Part shown: in pieces, positions 23,873 through 32,198 of the stretch
How the letters are laid out: each line of letters opens with the position of its first letter
Position numbering within the stretch: position 1 is the first letter of the stretch
Assembly: GCF_001469895.1 (NCBI RefSeq)
Contig: NZ_LOPY01000011.1
Location: forward strand, 109,928-173,927
Direction: 5' to 3'
DNA length: 64,000 nt
Origin: Pseudoalteromonas sp. XI10
GTDB lineage: Bacteria > Pseudomonadota > Gammaproteobacteria > Enterobacterales > Alteromonadaceae
Made by a program: the position numbers and the translations under genes
Notes under the pieces: generated by a model
Seen by the model: the letters and a program-made list of their open reading frames with translations, nothing else
Database searches by the model: none
What the model was told of the DNA's origin: nothing

Positions 23873-24943
23873 TTAACGCTCTACTTTTACACGCTCAATT
23901 ACAGTTACTTTCGCTTCAACACGACGGTTTTCAGCGTGAGCTTCTGGCGTATTTGCTGGGTTTTTAAGGCGCTCTTCACCTAAACCAACAGTAGTAAGAC
24001 GCATTGGGTCAATACCGTCTTCGATTAGTTTCTTAGCAACAGCATCAGCACGTTTCTTAGATAACCACTTGTTGTAGTCAGCTTTACCTACTGATGAAGT
24101 GTGACCTTCAAGTACTACGTCAGTACCTGGGTGCTCTTTTAAGAACTTAGCAGCGCGGTCAATATCATCTAAGTATTGTTGAGATACTTTAGAAGTGTTG
24201 TTAGGGAACGTGATTAGTAAGCTCTTAGTTACTTCACGATCTTCATATAATGTACAGCCAGTACCATCAACAGCGTCAGTCATTGGCGTGTTTGCACATT
24301 GGTCATCAGCATCAGGGATGTTATCGCCATCGCTATCAACTGGCTCAACCGCAACAGGAACAACTGTTGGAGCAGGTTCAACTGGCTCAGAAGCTGAGCT
24401 TTGCGCACCAAAGATATAGCTTAGGCCTAATTTAGCGCCAACATCTGTGTAACCACGGTCAAGACCTTGGTATAAAGATGTTTCAGCGTTAAACGCGAAG
24501 TTATCTGTGAAGTAGTGTTGGTAACCAGCACCTACGTTTGCGAACATTAGATCTTCGTCAACCGCATCAAGATTTTTAAGACCGAAAATACCGTAGAATG
24601 GACCACCACCTAAGTGATATAAAGCGTCAATACCGTAACGTTTTCCACTTTCAGTACCGCTAACAGAAGTACCGTCATTTAGATCAGCTTTCCAATCGAA
24701 GTCCATGTCAGCATATTCTAAACGAGCGCTCCAGTAATCACTAAAACGGTAACCTAGCTCTAAACCCCAACCTGTAGAGTCATCAACATCAAGGCCACCT
24801 GGAGTGTAGTCGCGGACATTTTCCCAAGAATTATCATAGTAGTCGCCAAATGCGCCGATGTAGAAACCTTGCTTTTCGGCAGCGAAGCTTGAAGCACTAG
24901 TTGCAGCAAGTGCTAAAGCAATAGTAAGTGATTTTAATTTCAT
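23873..24943 (-). CDS. OmpA-family outer membrane protein
   Basis: 356 residues. It has a signal peptide ending at SSFA, an N-terminal eight-strand OMP_b-brl barrel (about 25-185), a Pro/Val-rich hinge, a thrombospondin type 3-like calcium segment (DSDGDNIPDADDQC, with a following GTGC) and a C-terminal OmpA peptidoglycan-binding domain. The last is marked by LEGHTSSVGKADYNKWLSKK and by the region RRVEAKV. It anchors the outer membrane to peptidoglycan and is probably abundant. The 466-bp upstream region suggests a long leader. Not assigned to a specific OmpA subfamily. Confidence 0.9.
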   Translation of the reverse strand: MKLKSLTIALALAATSASSFAAEKQGFYIGAFGDYYDNSWENVRDYTPGGLDVDDSTGWGLELGYRFSDYWSARLEYADMDFDWKADLNDGTSVSGTESGKRYGIDALYHLGGGPFYGIFGLKNLDAVDEDLMFANVGAGYQHYFTDNFAFNAETSLYQGLDRGYTDVGAKLGLSYIFGAQSSASEPVEPAPTVVPVAVEPVDSDGDNIPDADDQCANTPMTDAVDGTGCTLYEDREVTKSLLITFPNNTSKVSQQYLDDIDRAAKFLKEHPGTDVVLEGHTSSVGKADYNKWLSKKRADAVAKKLIEDGIDPMRLTTVGLGEERLKNPANTPEAHAENRRVEAKVTVIERVKVER

Positions 24944-25409
24944 TGTTTCCTTCCCATTTTCACAATTAAAATTGTAGCTAAGTCAAACCAGCTCAATCAG
25001 TTTAAACAGAGTAGTCGACTAATAGTTAATCAAAACTTAACGAACTCGGTACAGAACAAAAATCTTGCCGAGTAATTTCAGTCAATTACCCAAATAATAG
25101 GTTATCTAAATAACTTTGCGTAACAATGCCTTTAGATCGCTTTGTTATGATTAGGTGAAAGTCGATTCAGCCTAATCTACTGACTTCAAAACCGATAAAA
25201 GTCCATTCCCAATTACATTATTATATTGGTTATTTTTAAATCAACAAGTTGAAAGCAACTTTATTTGTAAATTTTCGTTAAAAAGCAAAACTTTAGTGCT
25301 ATTTTATTGATATAAATCATAACACTGGCAGCTAACTTGCTCAATCAACGAACACTCAGATTTAAAAAAATGAGCATTTACAATTGTTATCAACCATAAA
25401 GATTAACCC
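24944..25409. other. AT-rich intergenic region (466 bp)
   Basis: It lies between selO (ending at 25410) and the start of the OmpA-like gene, both on the minus strand, so it should hold the ompA-type promoter and a long 5' leader. I see no ORF, tRNA, clear hairpin terminator or recognised operator in it. Confidence 0.5.
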
Positions 25410-26822
25410 TTAAGTACCACAAAAAGTTTGGTAATTACAATCACCTTCCTTCGGAGGTTGATACCATGCTGCAAACTCTTCCTCATACTCATATGGTTTT
25501 TGAATAACTTTTAAAAACTCATTGATTGATGAACTAGATCCTGTCTTTTCATACTCAGCCAAGATCATTTCAATATTATGATTACGGGGAATGACTGCAG
25601 GATTAACAGCTCGCATTGTGCTGTAACTTTCAGCTGATGTTCTGAGCCTCCATTTTGAAACCCATTCTTTTAAATTAGAATCTATAACAAAGTCTTTCAC
25701 TAAAGATTCAGTAAGTGCATTAAAAGTATTGGTGTAATCAAGTTGGTGTTGCTTCATTAACCCCAGTAACTCTGAAACTAAAGCATGATCGCCTTCTTGC
25801 TGACCAGCTAAGCCTAATTTCTGCAGCCACATAGTATTAAATGCATCATTAAATTTAGCAGCAAAACCATTCACAACCGGTGAGAGTTGCTCAACGGCAG
25901 CATCTTGATCAGCAAATAAAGGGATTAAGCTTTCAGCTAAACGCGCAATATTCCAATTGGCAATATTCGGCTGATTAACAAATGCATAGCGCCCTTGATG
26001 GTCAATCGAACTAAACACCGTGTCTAAGTCAAACTGATTCATCATTGCGCAAGGACCATAGTCAATGGTTTCACCACTAATCAAGGTATTATCGGTATTC
26101 ATAACGCCGTGTATAAAGCCAATTCGCATCCAGCTGATAACGAGCTCAATTTGCTTATCTAGCACGGCGGTTAAAAATTCAATATAACGCTGCTCACCCG
26201 TACTGCTAATGTCAGGAAAGTGGCAATTAATTGCGTAATCAACGAGCTTTTCTAGCCCTTCTATATCACCTTGTGTAGCTAGGTATTGAAATGAGCCAAC
26301 ACGGATATGACTCTTAGCTAAGCGAGTGACAACTGCACCCGGACGAGGTGGCTGGCGATATACCGTTTCGCCAGTTGTAACTACAGCTAAACAACGCGTA
26401 GTCGCGATACCAAGCGCATGAAGTGCCTCACTCATGATGTACTCACGTACAGCCGGACCAATTGCACAGCGACCATCACCACCACGAGAGAATACAGTTG
26501 CTCCTGCGCCTTTTAGCTGTAAGTCCCACAATGTGCCATCTTGATCTGCAATAGCGCCAAGCAAATGCGCTCTGCCATCACCAAGGCGCGGTGAAAAATG
26601 ACCAAATTGATGACCTGAGTAACCAAGTGCAACCGGTGCAACATCTTTATCTATTGTTGAACCAGATAGCAATTTAGCTAAAAATTCGCTGTCGTGGTTA
26701 ATCGCAAAATTATCAGCGAGCTTGTCATTGAATAGCAGTAATTGCGGCTTAGCAACGGCGCTAGGCATATCTTTAATAGCAAGCAGCTCACTAATATCTG
26801 TGTATCGGGTTTGCAGTTTCAT
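25410..26822 (-). CDS. selO: Protein adenylyltransferase SelO (YdiU)
   Basis: Pseudokinase-fold enzyme that transfers AMP from ATP to proteins. Visible motifs include GYSGHQFGHFSPRLGDGRA, the nucleotide-binding LQLKGAGATVFSRGGDGRCA, and the catalytic-loop/metal segment HGVMNTDNTLISGETIDYGP. The C-terminus ends FCGT, with Cys three residues from the end where vertebrate SELENOO has selenocysteine. It is 470 residues, typical. It lies 8 bp downstream of a Tag-like glycosylase gene and is probably co-transcribed. No recognisable terminator follows. Confidence 0.96.
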   Translation of the reverse strand: MKLQTRYTDISELLAIKDMPSAVAKPQLLLFNDKLADNFAINHDSEFLAKLLSGSTIDKDVAPVALGYSGHQFGHFSPRLGDGRAHLLGAIADQDGTLWDLQLKGAGATVFSRGGDGRCAIGPAVREYIMSEALHALGIATTRCLAVVTTGETVYRQPPRPGAVVTRLAKSHIRVGSFQYLATQGDIEGLEKLVDYAINCHFPDISSTGEQRYIEFLTAVLDKQIELVISWMRIGFIHGVMNTDNTLISGETIDYGPCAMMNQFDLDTVFSSIDHQGRYAFVNQPNIANWNIARLAESLIPLFADQDAAVEQLSPVVNGFAAKFNDAFNTMWLQKLGLAGQQEGDHALVSELLGLMKQHQLDYTNTFNALTESLVKDFVIDSNLKEWVSKWRLRTSAESYSTMRAVNPAVIPRNHNIEMILAEYEKTGSSSSINEFLKVIQKPYEYEEEFAAWYQPPKEGDCNYQTFCGT

Positions 26823-26830
26823 AACTGTCC

Positions 26831-27529
26831 TTAAGATGTCGCTACACCTACACGATTATCGCCTACACCATAGGCCACTAGTTGGCTTAGTGCCTGCAAG
26901 CTATAACCACTTTGCTGTTGTAATTCATTGAAGAAGTCTTGCGCCGCTTGTAATGACTTTTTAGTTTGTAAGCCGCCATCAATCAACTCATGGGCACGCA
27001 AGTAGGCTTCTACATCGCGAGAAAGCAAAAAGGTATCTTTACCAAGCGCTCGCAAAGCGTACGGGCCAGTATTTCCCCCTAAACGCGCACCATGCTTTTT
27101 AAGATAGGCCCACAAACCAATAATATTGTCAGTTGGCCAATCTGCAATAAACTGGCTAAAACTGCCATGTTTCTCGGCAACTTCGTGGATCATGTACGCA
27201 TTTTCTGGGATCGTTTGTACTTTTTTAAAATTACGAACAATTCGCTCATCACTGGCTTTTTGCTCAAGCATATCTGGCGGCATCATCAACAACTTTTCTA
27301 CGCTGAAATCCCAAAACACATCACGAAAACCAGCCCATTTATTATTGATAACAGACCAATAAAAACCGCTTTGAAAGACTTTACGCGTAAACTCTTCTAA
27401 CCATAAATCGTCATGCATTTTGGCAATATCAGTATCATCGAGCGGGTTTGATAACAATGCATGCAGCATTTCTTCGCTGCCTTTTCGAGATACGGCTCGC
27501 TGATAAATATCGTTAAATTTTTCCATCAT
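26831..27529 (-). CDS. DNA-3-methyladenine glycosylase I-like protein without zinc ligands
   Basis: A 232-residue helical protein of the adenine-glycosylase (Tag/COG2818-like) group, recognised from FTRKVFQSGFYWSVINNKWAGFRDVFWDF and the helix-hairpin-helix region around AYLKKHGARLGGNTGPYALRALG. E. coli Tag binds zinc through two Cys and two His. This protein contains no cysteine at all, so the zinc snap is absent. Base-excision repair is the likely field, but the substrate is unproven. First gene of a unit with selO. Two adjacent Met starts are possible (27529 or 27526). Confidence 0.75.
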   Translation of the reverse strand: MMEKFNDIYQRAVSRKGSEEMLHALLSNPLDDTDIAKMHDDLWLEEFTRKVFQSGFYWSVINNKWAGFRDVFWDFSVEKLLMMPPDMLEQKASDERIVRNFKKVQTIPENAYMIHEVAEKHGSFSQFIADWPTDNIIGLWAYLKKHGARLGGNTGPYALRALGKDTFLLSRDVEAYLRAHELIDGGLQTKKSLQAAQDFFNELQQQSGYSLQALSQLVAYGVGDNRVGVATS

Positions 27530-27625
27530 TTTTCCAATTTATTTGGTTAACGCTAAGTGTACGTAAAAACACGCTTATACGTAAGCATGTTGCAAAATCG
27601 GTCACTAAAAAACAAATCCTTCGCC

Positions 27626-27655
27626 TTGACACCTAGATGGCTAAAATGCTTTAAT
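27626..27655 (+). promoter_or_regulatory. Sigma-70-type promoter of the lysine riboswitch operon
   Basis: A perfect -35 TTGACA (27626-27631) and a -10-like TTTAAT (27650-27655) are separated by 18 bp. Transcription would begin near 27662, about 50 nt before the riboswitch aptamer. Confidence 0.65.
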
Positions 27656-27711
27656 CGCCGCCAATACCCTATTTAACTATGTTGGCTTTAACCTTTAAAG
27701 CGAGCATAAAG

Positions 27712-27904
27712 GGCTGGAAGAGGTGCGTTATTCAGGTAGCGTATGGGAAGAGCACAGACTCTGTTGATCATACGTGAGGGGAATTAACGCCGAGAAGTAA
27801 CACCGTTTGTGAGGTGCTTATTTCGGGCGACTGGGCTGAATCCCAGCGACTGTCACCAACAATAGCAAAGCGCTATTGATTAGTTTGGTGGAGAGCTTCT
27901 GGTC
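27712..27904 (+). promoter_or_regulatory. Lysine riboswitch (L-box)
   Basis: The aptamer is recognised from its conserved blocks in the right order: GAAGAGGTGCG at the 5' side of P1/P2 (27717-27727), GTGAGGGGAATTAACGCCG (27775-27792), the GGGC...GCGACTGTCACC block (27834-27858), and the closing TTTGGTGGAGAGCTTCT (27884-27900), whose CTTC pairs with the 5' GAAG. It sits 140 nt upstream of dapA, so lysine should repress the operon. A strong intrinsic terminator is not obvious downstream, so translational control is possible. It is not a cobalamin element because it lacks the B12 box. Confidence 0.93.
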
Positions 27905-28043
27905 TTAGTATAATAAGGCCTTCGCGTCTTTATTATTTTAAGCCCATTCGCTCTTCGAATTATACCTTGTTCGAACGACGACATGCGGCTCCATTCAAAT
28001 GTTCCCGCATAAACTCTTCGAATACCTTATAAGTTCGTGAGAG
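27905..28043 (+). promoter_or_regulatory. Expression platform of the lysine riboswitch
   Basis: The segment has a weak stem (TAATAA ... TTATTA at about 27910-27934, then TTTTA) and two imperfect direct repeats: CTCTTCGAATTATACCTT from about 27951 and CTCTTCGAATACCTT from about 28013. The region just before the dapA ATG is CGTGAGAG, and its GAGAG could pair with the upstream CTCTT copies. This suggests ribosome-site sequestration as the output, but I could not compute folding. Confidence 0.45.
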
Positions 28044-28928
28044 ATGATCAACAATTTTGATTTAAACGACTATCCATTGTGGACAGCGCTTGTCACGCCA
28101 TTTTCTGAATCTGGCGAGGTCGATTACACGGCCCTTGAACAACTGGTTGCGGAGCAGCAAGATGCAAATAACGGCATTTTATTGCTTGGCAGTACCGGTG
28201 AAGGGCTGGCGCTTTCACTCAAAGAGCAACAAGCCATTGTTGAACATGTTTGTCACTTAGCACCAAATGTCCCACTCATGGTTGCTGTGGGCGGCATGAA
28301 CCTTAAGCAACAAATTGCTTGGGTTGAATACTGTAACCAACTACCTATTCATGGCTACCTGTTAGGTTCACCTCTGTATGCAAAACCTGGGGTTGTTGGC
28401 CAAACACATTGGTTTGAAAGCCTACTAGACGCAAGTAACCACCCTTGTATGTTGTATAACGTACCAGGACGCAGCGCAGTTGAGATTTCACCACAGGTGA
28501 TCAAAAACCTTGCTGAGCACAAAAATCTTTGGGCCTTAAAAGAAGCCAGTGGCGACATTAGCAAATTTGAAGGCTTTAGAACGGCATCACCAACACTGGC
28601 TATTTTCAGTGGCGATGATGCACTTATGCCATATTTTGCTCAAGCTGGTGCAAAAGGTTTAGTTTCGGTTGCCGCGAATGCTTGGCCGAGTCAAACCCAT
28701 GAGTTTGTTAAACGCAGTTTAAGTGGTCAATACCCAAATCTATTCACCGATTGGTCGCAAGCAATCCAAAGTTTATTCGCTGTGGCAAACCCAATCCCCG
28801 TAAAAGTACTGATGCACCTGCAAGGTAAAATAAATACCCCGCATTTACGTCCGCCGCTTACGCATTTAGAGCTTGAGCAAACAGACAGCATCACCCACGC
28901 AAACAACACAATTTTATCTTGGAACTAA
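28044..28928 (+). CDS. dapA: 4-hydroxy-tetrahydrodipicolinate synthase
   Basis: First committed step of lysine/diaminopimelate synthesis, condensing pyruvate with aspartate semialdehyde. It is a TIM-barrel class I aldolase of 294 residues with the Schiff-base Lys166 (LWALKEASGD), Tyr138 (MLYNVPGRS) and substrate-binding Arg143. GSTGEG (49-54) replaces the more usual GTTGE. The start is fixed at ATG 28044, since an in-frame TGA lies just upstream. It follows a lysine riboswitch and is the first of four co-directional genes. Likely a lysine-repressed paralogue of a housekeeping DapA elsewhere (inference). Confidence 0.93.
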   Translation: MINNFDLNDYPLWTALVTPFSESGEVDYTALEQLVAEQQDANNGILLLGSTGEGLALSLKEQQAIVEHVCHLAPNVPLMVAVGGMNLKQQIAWVEYCNQLPIHGYLLGSPLYAKPGVVGQTHWFESLLDASNHPCMLYNVPGRSAVEISPQVIKNLAEHKNLWALKEASGDISKFEGFRTASPTLAIFSGDDALMPYFAQAGAKGLVSVAANAWPSQTHEFVKRSLSGQYPNLFTDWSQAIQSLFAVANPIPVKVLMHLQGKINTPHLRPPLTHLELEQTDSITHANNTILSWN

Positions 28929-28942
28929 AAACAGGTTTTATC

Positions 28943-29683
28943 ATGAGCTGGTTAGAATTATTAAACAACTTAGAATCAGGCGCAGTTCGCGCAGCAACAC
29001 AAGACGAAAACGGCAACTGGCACGCCAATGTTGAAGTTAAACAAGGCATTTTAGAAGCCTTTAAAAATGGCACAAACACTGAGTTCCCAGGTGGTTTTGT
29101 AGATAAACACAACTTAGCACCACAAGGCTTTGCAGCCGATGCAGGCGTGCGTATGGTACCAGGTGGTAGCAGTGTTCGCCGTGGCGCACACGTTGCTAAA
29201 GGCACTATTATCATGCCACCAGCATATGTGAATATTGGCGCATTCATCGACGAAGGCACTATGGTCGACAGCCACGCATTAGTGGGTTCATGCGCACAAG
29301 TGGGTAAAAATGTTCACCTAAGTGCTGCAGTACAATTAGGTGGTGTACTTGAGCCAATTGGTGCCAGCCCTGTGGTTATTGAAGACGACGCATTCATCGG
29401 CGCAGGCTGCGTTATTGTTGAAGGTGTGGTTGTGAAAAAAGGTGCTGTACTTGCGCCAGGTGTTCGCTTATCGGCAACCATTCCTGTCTACGATTGCGTT
29501 AACGAACGCCAGCTAGACAAAGGTGAAGCCATCCCAGAAAACGCGATTGTGATCCCAGGCTCTCGCCCTGCTTCAAATGCATGGGCTCGCGAGCAAGGTC
29601 TAAGCATGTCTTGTGCATTGATCGTGAAATACCGTGATGAACAAAGCGATGCATCATTACTGTTAGAAGAGGTTTTACGTTAA
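28943..29683 (+). CDS. dapD: Tetrahydrodipicolinate N-succinyltransferase
   Basis: Left-handed beta-helix (hexapeptide-repeat) acyltransferase that succinylates tetrahydrodipicolinate from succinyl-CoA. The conserved DapD core is visible: PPAYVNIGAFIDEGTMVD, GSCAQVGKNVHLSAAVQLGG, VLEPIGASPVVIEDDAFIGA. The protein is about 246 residues, shorter than the 274-residue E. coli enzyme because the N-terminal domain is reduced. I place the start at ATG 28943 (MSWLELL); the open frame begins at a TTG at 28919. Its stop overlaps the next start as TAATG. Confidence 0.92.
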   Translation: MSWLELLNNLESGAVRAATQDENGNWHANVEVKQGILEAFKNGTNTEFPGGFVDKHNLAPQGFAADAGVRMVPGGSSVRRGAHVAKGTIIMPPAYVNIGAFIDEGTMVDSHALVGSCAQVGKNVHLSAAVQLGGVLEPIGASPVVIEDDAFIGAGCVIVEGVVVKKGAVLAPGVRLSATIPVYDCVNERQLDKGEAIPENAIVIPGSRPASNAWAREQGLSMSCALIVKYRDEQSDASLLLEEVLR

Positions 29684-30888
29684 TGAGCTTTTTGAGCACG
29701 CCCATCAAGCAAGCTGTTGAACAAGTTTCAACACATCTTGATACGCCATTTTTTATCTATGATTTAGATAAATTAACTGCACATTTAAATCAACTGACTG
29801 CGCAAACCGATGTGAAACTTTGGTATGCCGTTAAGGCCAACCCACTGTCTCGCATTATTCAATGTTTAGACAGCGCAGGGTTTAACTTTGATGTTGCAAG
29901 TAAAGGTGAACTTGAGCAAGTGCTTGCTCAAGGCATCGATAGCGAGCGCGTGCTCAACACAGGGCCTGCAAAGAGCCCTGCACAAATTTCACATTTTATT
30001 GCTCGCGGCGTACGTACCTTCGTGGCCGAGAGCATTAACCAAGTTCGCTGGTTAAACGAACAAGCAACAAAAGCAAATTGTCAGCTGCAAGTTCTATTGC
30101 GCGTACAACTTCGTTGGCCAGACAGCGATAAGAACCCTCTTGGTGGCGATAGCCTTACTCCTTTTGGTTTGGGCTGTGATGAGTGGCAAGCACTCAATGT
30201 AAGTGATTACCCAGCTCTTAGCTTTGATGGTCTGCATATTTTCCAATGGGGCAATATGCTGAGTACTGACAAGCTCGCCGAGCTATGGCGTGCGATGATT
30301 GCACCATTACAACAGCTCGCAAGCTCAATAAATATTAACCTTAATATTCTCGATTTAGGGGGTGGCTTAGGCATTCCTTATACTCAAGATGCAAACCGAC
30401 TCGATTGGTCTGCACTTATCGAGACTCTGGCGGCTATTAAAGCGGATGCTGGTGTCAAAGAGCTTTGGATGGAACTTGGCCGCTATGCGGTGGGCGAATG
30501 CGGCCATTACGCAACACCGGTTGTTGAGCGCAAAGAGAATTACAATCAACAACAGGTCATTTTATCAGGCGGCATTAACCATTTACTTCGCCCAGCTGTG
30601 ACAAGCCAAGATTTTCCAGCGGCCTTACTACGCGAATCGACGGCTGAGCCTGCGGCAATGACTTTATACGGACCACTTTGCACCGCCCTTGATTGCTTAG
30701 GTGAGCACCAATTAGCGAGCGATTTAAATGAGCAAGACTGGTTGGTATTCAGCCAATGTGGCGCTTACGGCTTTACCGAAAGTATGCCGTACTTTTTATG
30801 TCACGAATTAGCGGCTGAATACATCCTTGAACAAGGCAATATTGAGTGCATTCGTAACGCTGAAGATGCCAGCTATTATTTAAGGTAA
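29683..30888 (+). CDS. Fold-type III PLP decarboxylase (LysA/ODC superfamily)
   Basis: A 401-residue alanine-racemase-like barrel plus beta-domain decarboxylase. Features are PLP Lys51 in WYAVKANPLSRI, FDVASKGELEQVLAQGI, the phosphate-binding LGGGLGIPY, ELGRYAVGECG, Cys333 in YGPLCTALD and Cys359 in SQCGAYGF. The usual diaminopimelate decarboxylase HIGSQ is replaced by HIFQWGN. This, together with the LCTALD segment, recalls relatives that act on acylated or carrier-bound diamino acids, so meso-diaminopimelate is not certain to be the substrate. Translation is coupled to dapD by TAATG. Its role in lysine formation is inferred from the riboswitch. Confidence 0.85.
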   Translation: MSFLSTPIKQAVEQVSTHLDTPFFIYDLDKLTAHLNQLTAQTDVKLWYAVKANPLSRIIQCLDSAGFNFDVASKGELEQVLAQGIDSERVLNTGPAKSPAQISHFIARGVRTFVAESINQVRWLNEQATKANCQLQVLLRVQLRWPDSDKNPLGGDSLTPFGLGCDEWQALNVSDYPALSFDGLHIFQWGNMLSTDKLAELWRAMIAPLQQLASSININLNILDLGGGLGIPYTQDANRLDWSALIETLAAIKADAGVKELWMELGRYAVGECGHYATPVVERKENYNQQQVILSGGINHLLRPAVTSQDFPAALLRESTAEPAAMTLYGPLCTALDCLGEHQLASDLNEQDWLVFSQCGAYGFTESMPYFLCHELAAEYILEQGNIECIRNAEDASYYLR

Positions 30889-30893
30889 TTGCC

Positions 30894-32012
30894 ATGAGTA
30901 AAGAGTTAATCAGCCAAGAGAATATTGTGGTTGGCGAGATTGCCAACGGCCTACCTCTAACAATCCCAGTGTATCGCTTAAAAGGCAATGGCACGGGACC
31001 AAACGTGTATATACAAGCAAATATGCACGGCGCTGAAGTACAAGGTAATGCAGTAATTTATCAATTGCTTGAGCAGCTAAAATCACTCAAGCTGCGTGGC
31101 GATATTACCCTAGTGCCTTATGCTAACCCTATTGGTTGCAACCAAAAATCAGGTGAGTTTACTTTAGGTCGTTTCGATCCAATTACTGGCACCAATTGGA
31201 ACCGCATGTACCGCTTTAATAAAGCGTTACCGTCACAGATTGCTGAACAGCATAAAGACAGTGATGATGCGACCCTTAAAGCTGCGTTTAAACGGGCACT
31301 CGTTGCTGACATCGACAATCAATTAACGGGCCCTGATTACAGTCTAACAACAGGTAAGCGTATTGCCCTTAACTTGCAAAAGCTTGCCCATCAGGCTGAT
31401 ATTGTTTTAGACCTTCACACTGGGCCTATCTCAAGTAAGCACTTATATTGCCCTGAATACGCCAAAGACAGCGCAAGTTACTTCAACATCGAGCATGTGT
31501 TATTGATCCCAAGTGATTTTGATGGCGCGATGGATGAAGCGAGTTTCTGCCCATGGTGGTCACTATCTGAAGAGCTCGGCAAACAAGGCCGTGAATTTGC
31601 TGTTCAAGTCGAAGCATTCACCGTTGAGCTAGGTAGCCAAGAGAAAATCGATTTAAGTGCGGCTCTTGAAGATGCAAATAGCATTTTAAGTTACCTCAAT
31701 CATAAAGAGGTATTAGTTGATGCTGCGTATCATCCAAAAGCGATGACACGTTATGCCTGCATGCTTGAAGATTATGTAGCTTACTACGCACCTATGGGTG
31801 GCATGGTCGAGTATCTTGCCCCATTGGGTGGTCATATTAAAGCTGGTGAGCCTATCGCCCGCATTTTAAGAATGGAGCGCTACCTTTCTGAGCAACCGCT
31901 ACAAACATTAAGCTTTGATAAAGACGCCATTTCTATTTTGCATTTTGCTTCAGCAAGCGTGAATCAAGGTACCGAACTTTATAAGTTTTTTACCAACGTA
32001 TTTGAGCTGTAA
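30894..32012 (+). CDS. M14-family succinylglutamate desuccinylase/aspartoacylase-like hydrolase
   Basis: A 372-residue zinc deacylase. The zinc ligands are His45 and Glu48 in NMHGAEVQGN and His175 in LDLHTGP, with catalytic Glu245 in FTVELGS; NWNRMYR supplies the substrate-binding Asn/Arg. Relatives remove succinyl, aspartoyl or acetyl groups from Nalpha-acyl amino acids. In this lysine-regulated operon it stands where dapE would be expected, so it probably removes succinyl from succinyl-diaminopimelate or succinyl-lysine (inference). It begins 5 bp after the decarboxylase stop and is the last gene of the operon. Confidence 0.88.
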   Translation: MSKELISQENIVVGEIANGLPLTIPVYRLKGNGTGPNVYIQANMHGAEVQGNAVIYQLLEQLKSLKLRGDITLVPYANPIGCNQKSGEFTLGRFDPITGTNWNRMYRFNKALPSQIAEQHKDSDDATLKAAFKRALVADIDNQLTGPDYSLTTGKRIALNLQKLAHQADIVLDLHTGPISSKHLYCPEYAKDSASYFNIEHVLLIPSDFDGAMDEASFCPWWSLSEELGKQGREFAVQVEAFTVELGSQEKIDLSAALEDANSILSYLNHKEVLVDAAYHPKAMTRYACMLEDYVAYYAPMGGMVEYLAPLGGHIKAGEPIARILRMERYLSEQPLQTLSFDKDAISILHFASASVNQGTELYKFFTNVFEL

Positions 32013-32072
32013 GCTCACACCTTCTCATTGCGTGAGAGTCAACGGCTTATGCCCTTAGGCCGTTACAGCAGG

Positions 32073-32097
32073 GCTCCAAGCTTAGCTTGGGGCTCTC
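32073..32097 (+). terminator. Hairpin at the end of the lysine operon
   Basis: The stem GCTCCAAGCT / AGCTTGGGGC with a one-base loop is followed by TCTCTATTTA, a weak U-tract. It is probably the operon terminator. The core CAAGCTTAGCTTG is shared with the hairpin at 7872-7890. Confidence 0.55.
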
Positions 32098-32198
32098 TAT
32101 TTACCTAAAATTTCAACAATTCAGTACAAGTTCACGGTTACTTATGTAAAAATCGTTATAATTATACCTACTTAAAAGTCTACTGAAAGGGAACTGCA

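Noticed and set aside
27712..27904. Cobalamin riboswitch
   Set aside because: The conserved blocks and the gene context (dapA, dapD, decarboxylase) match the lysine L-box; no B12 box is present.
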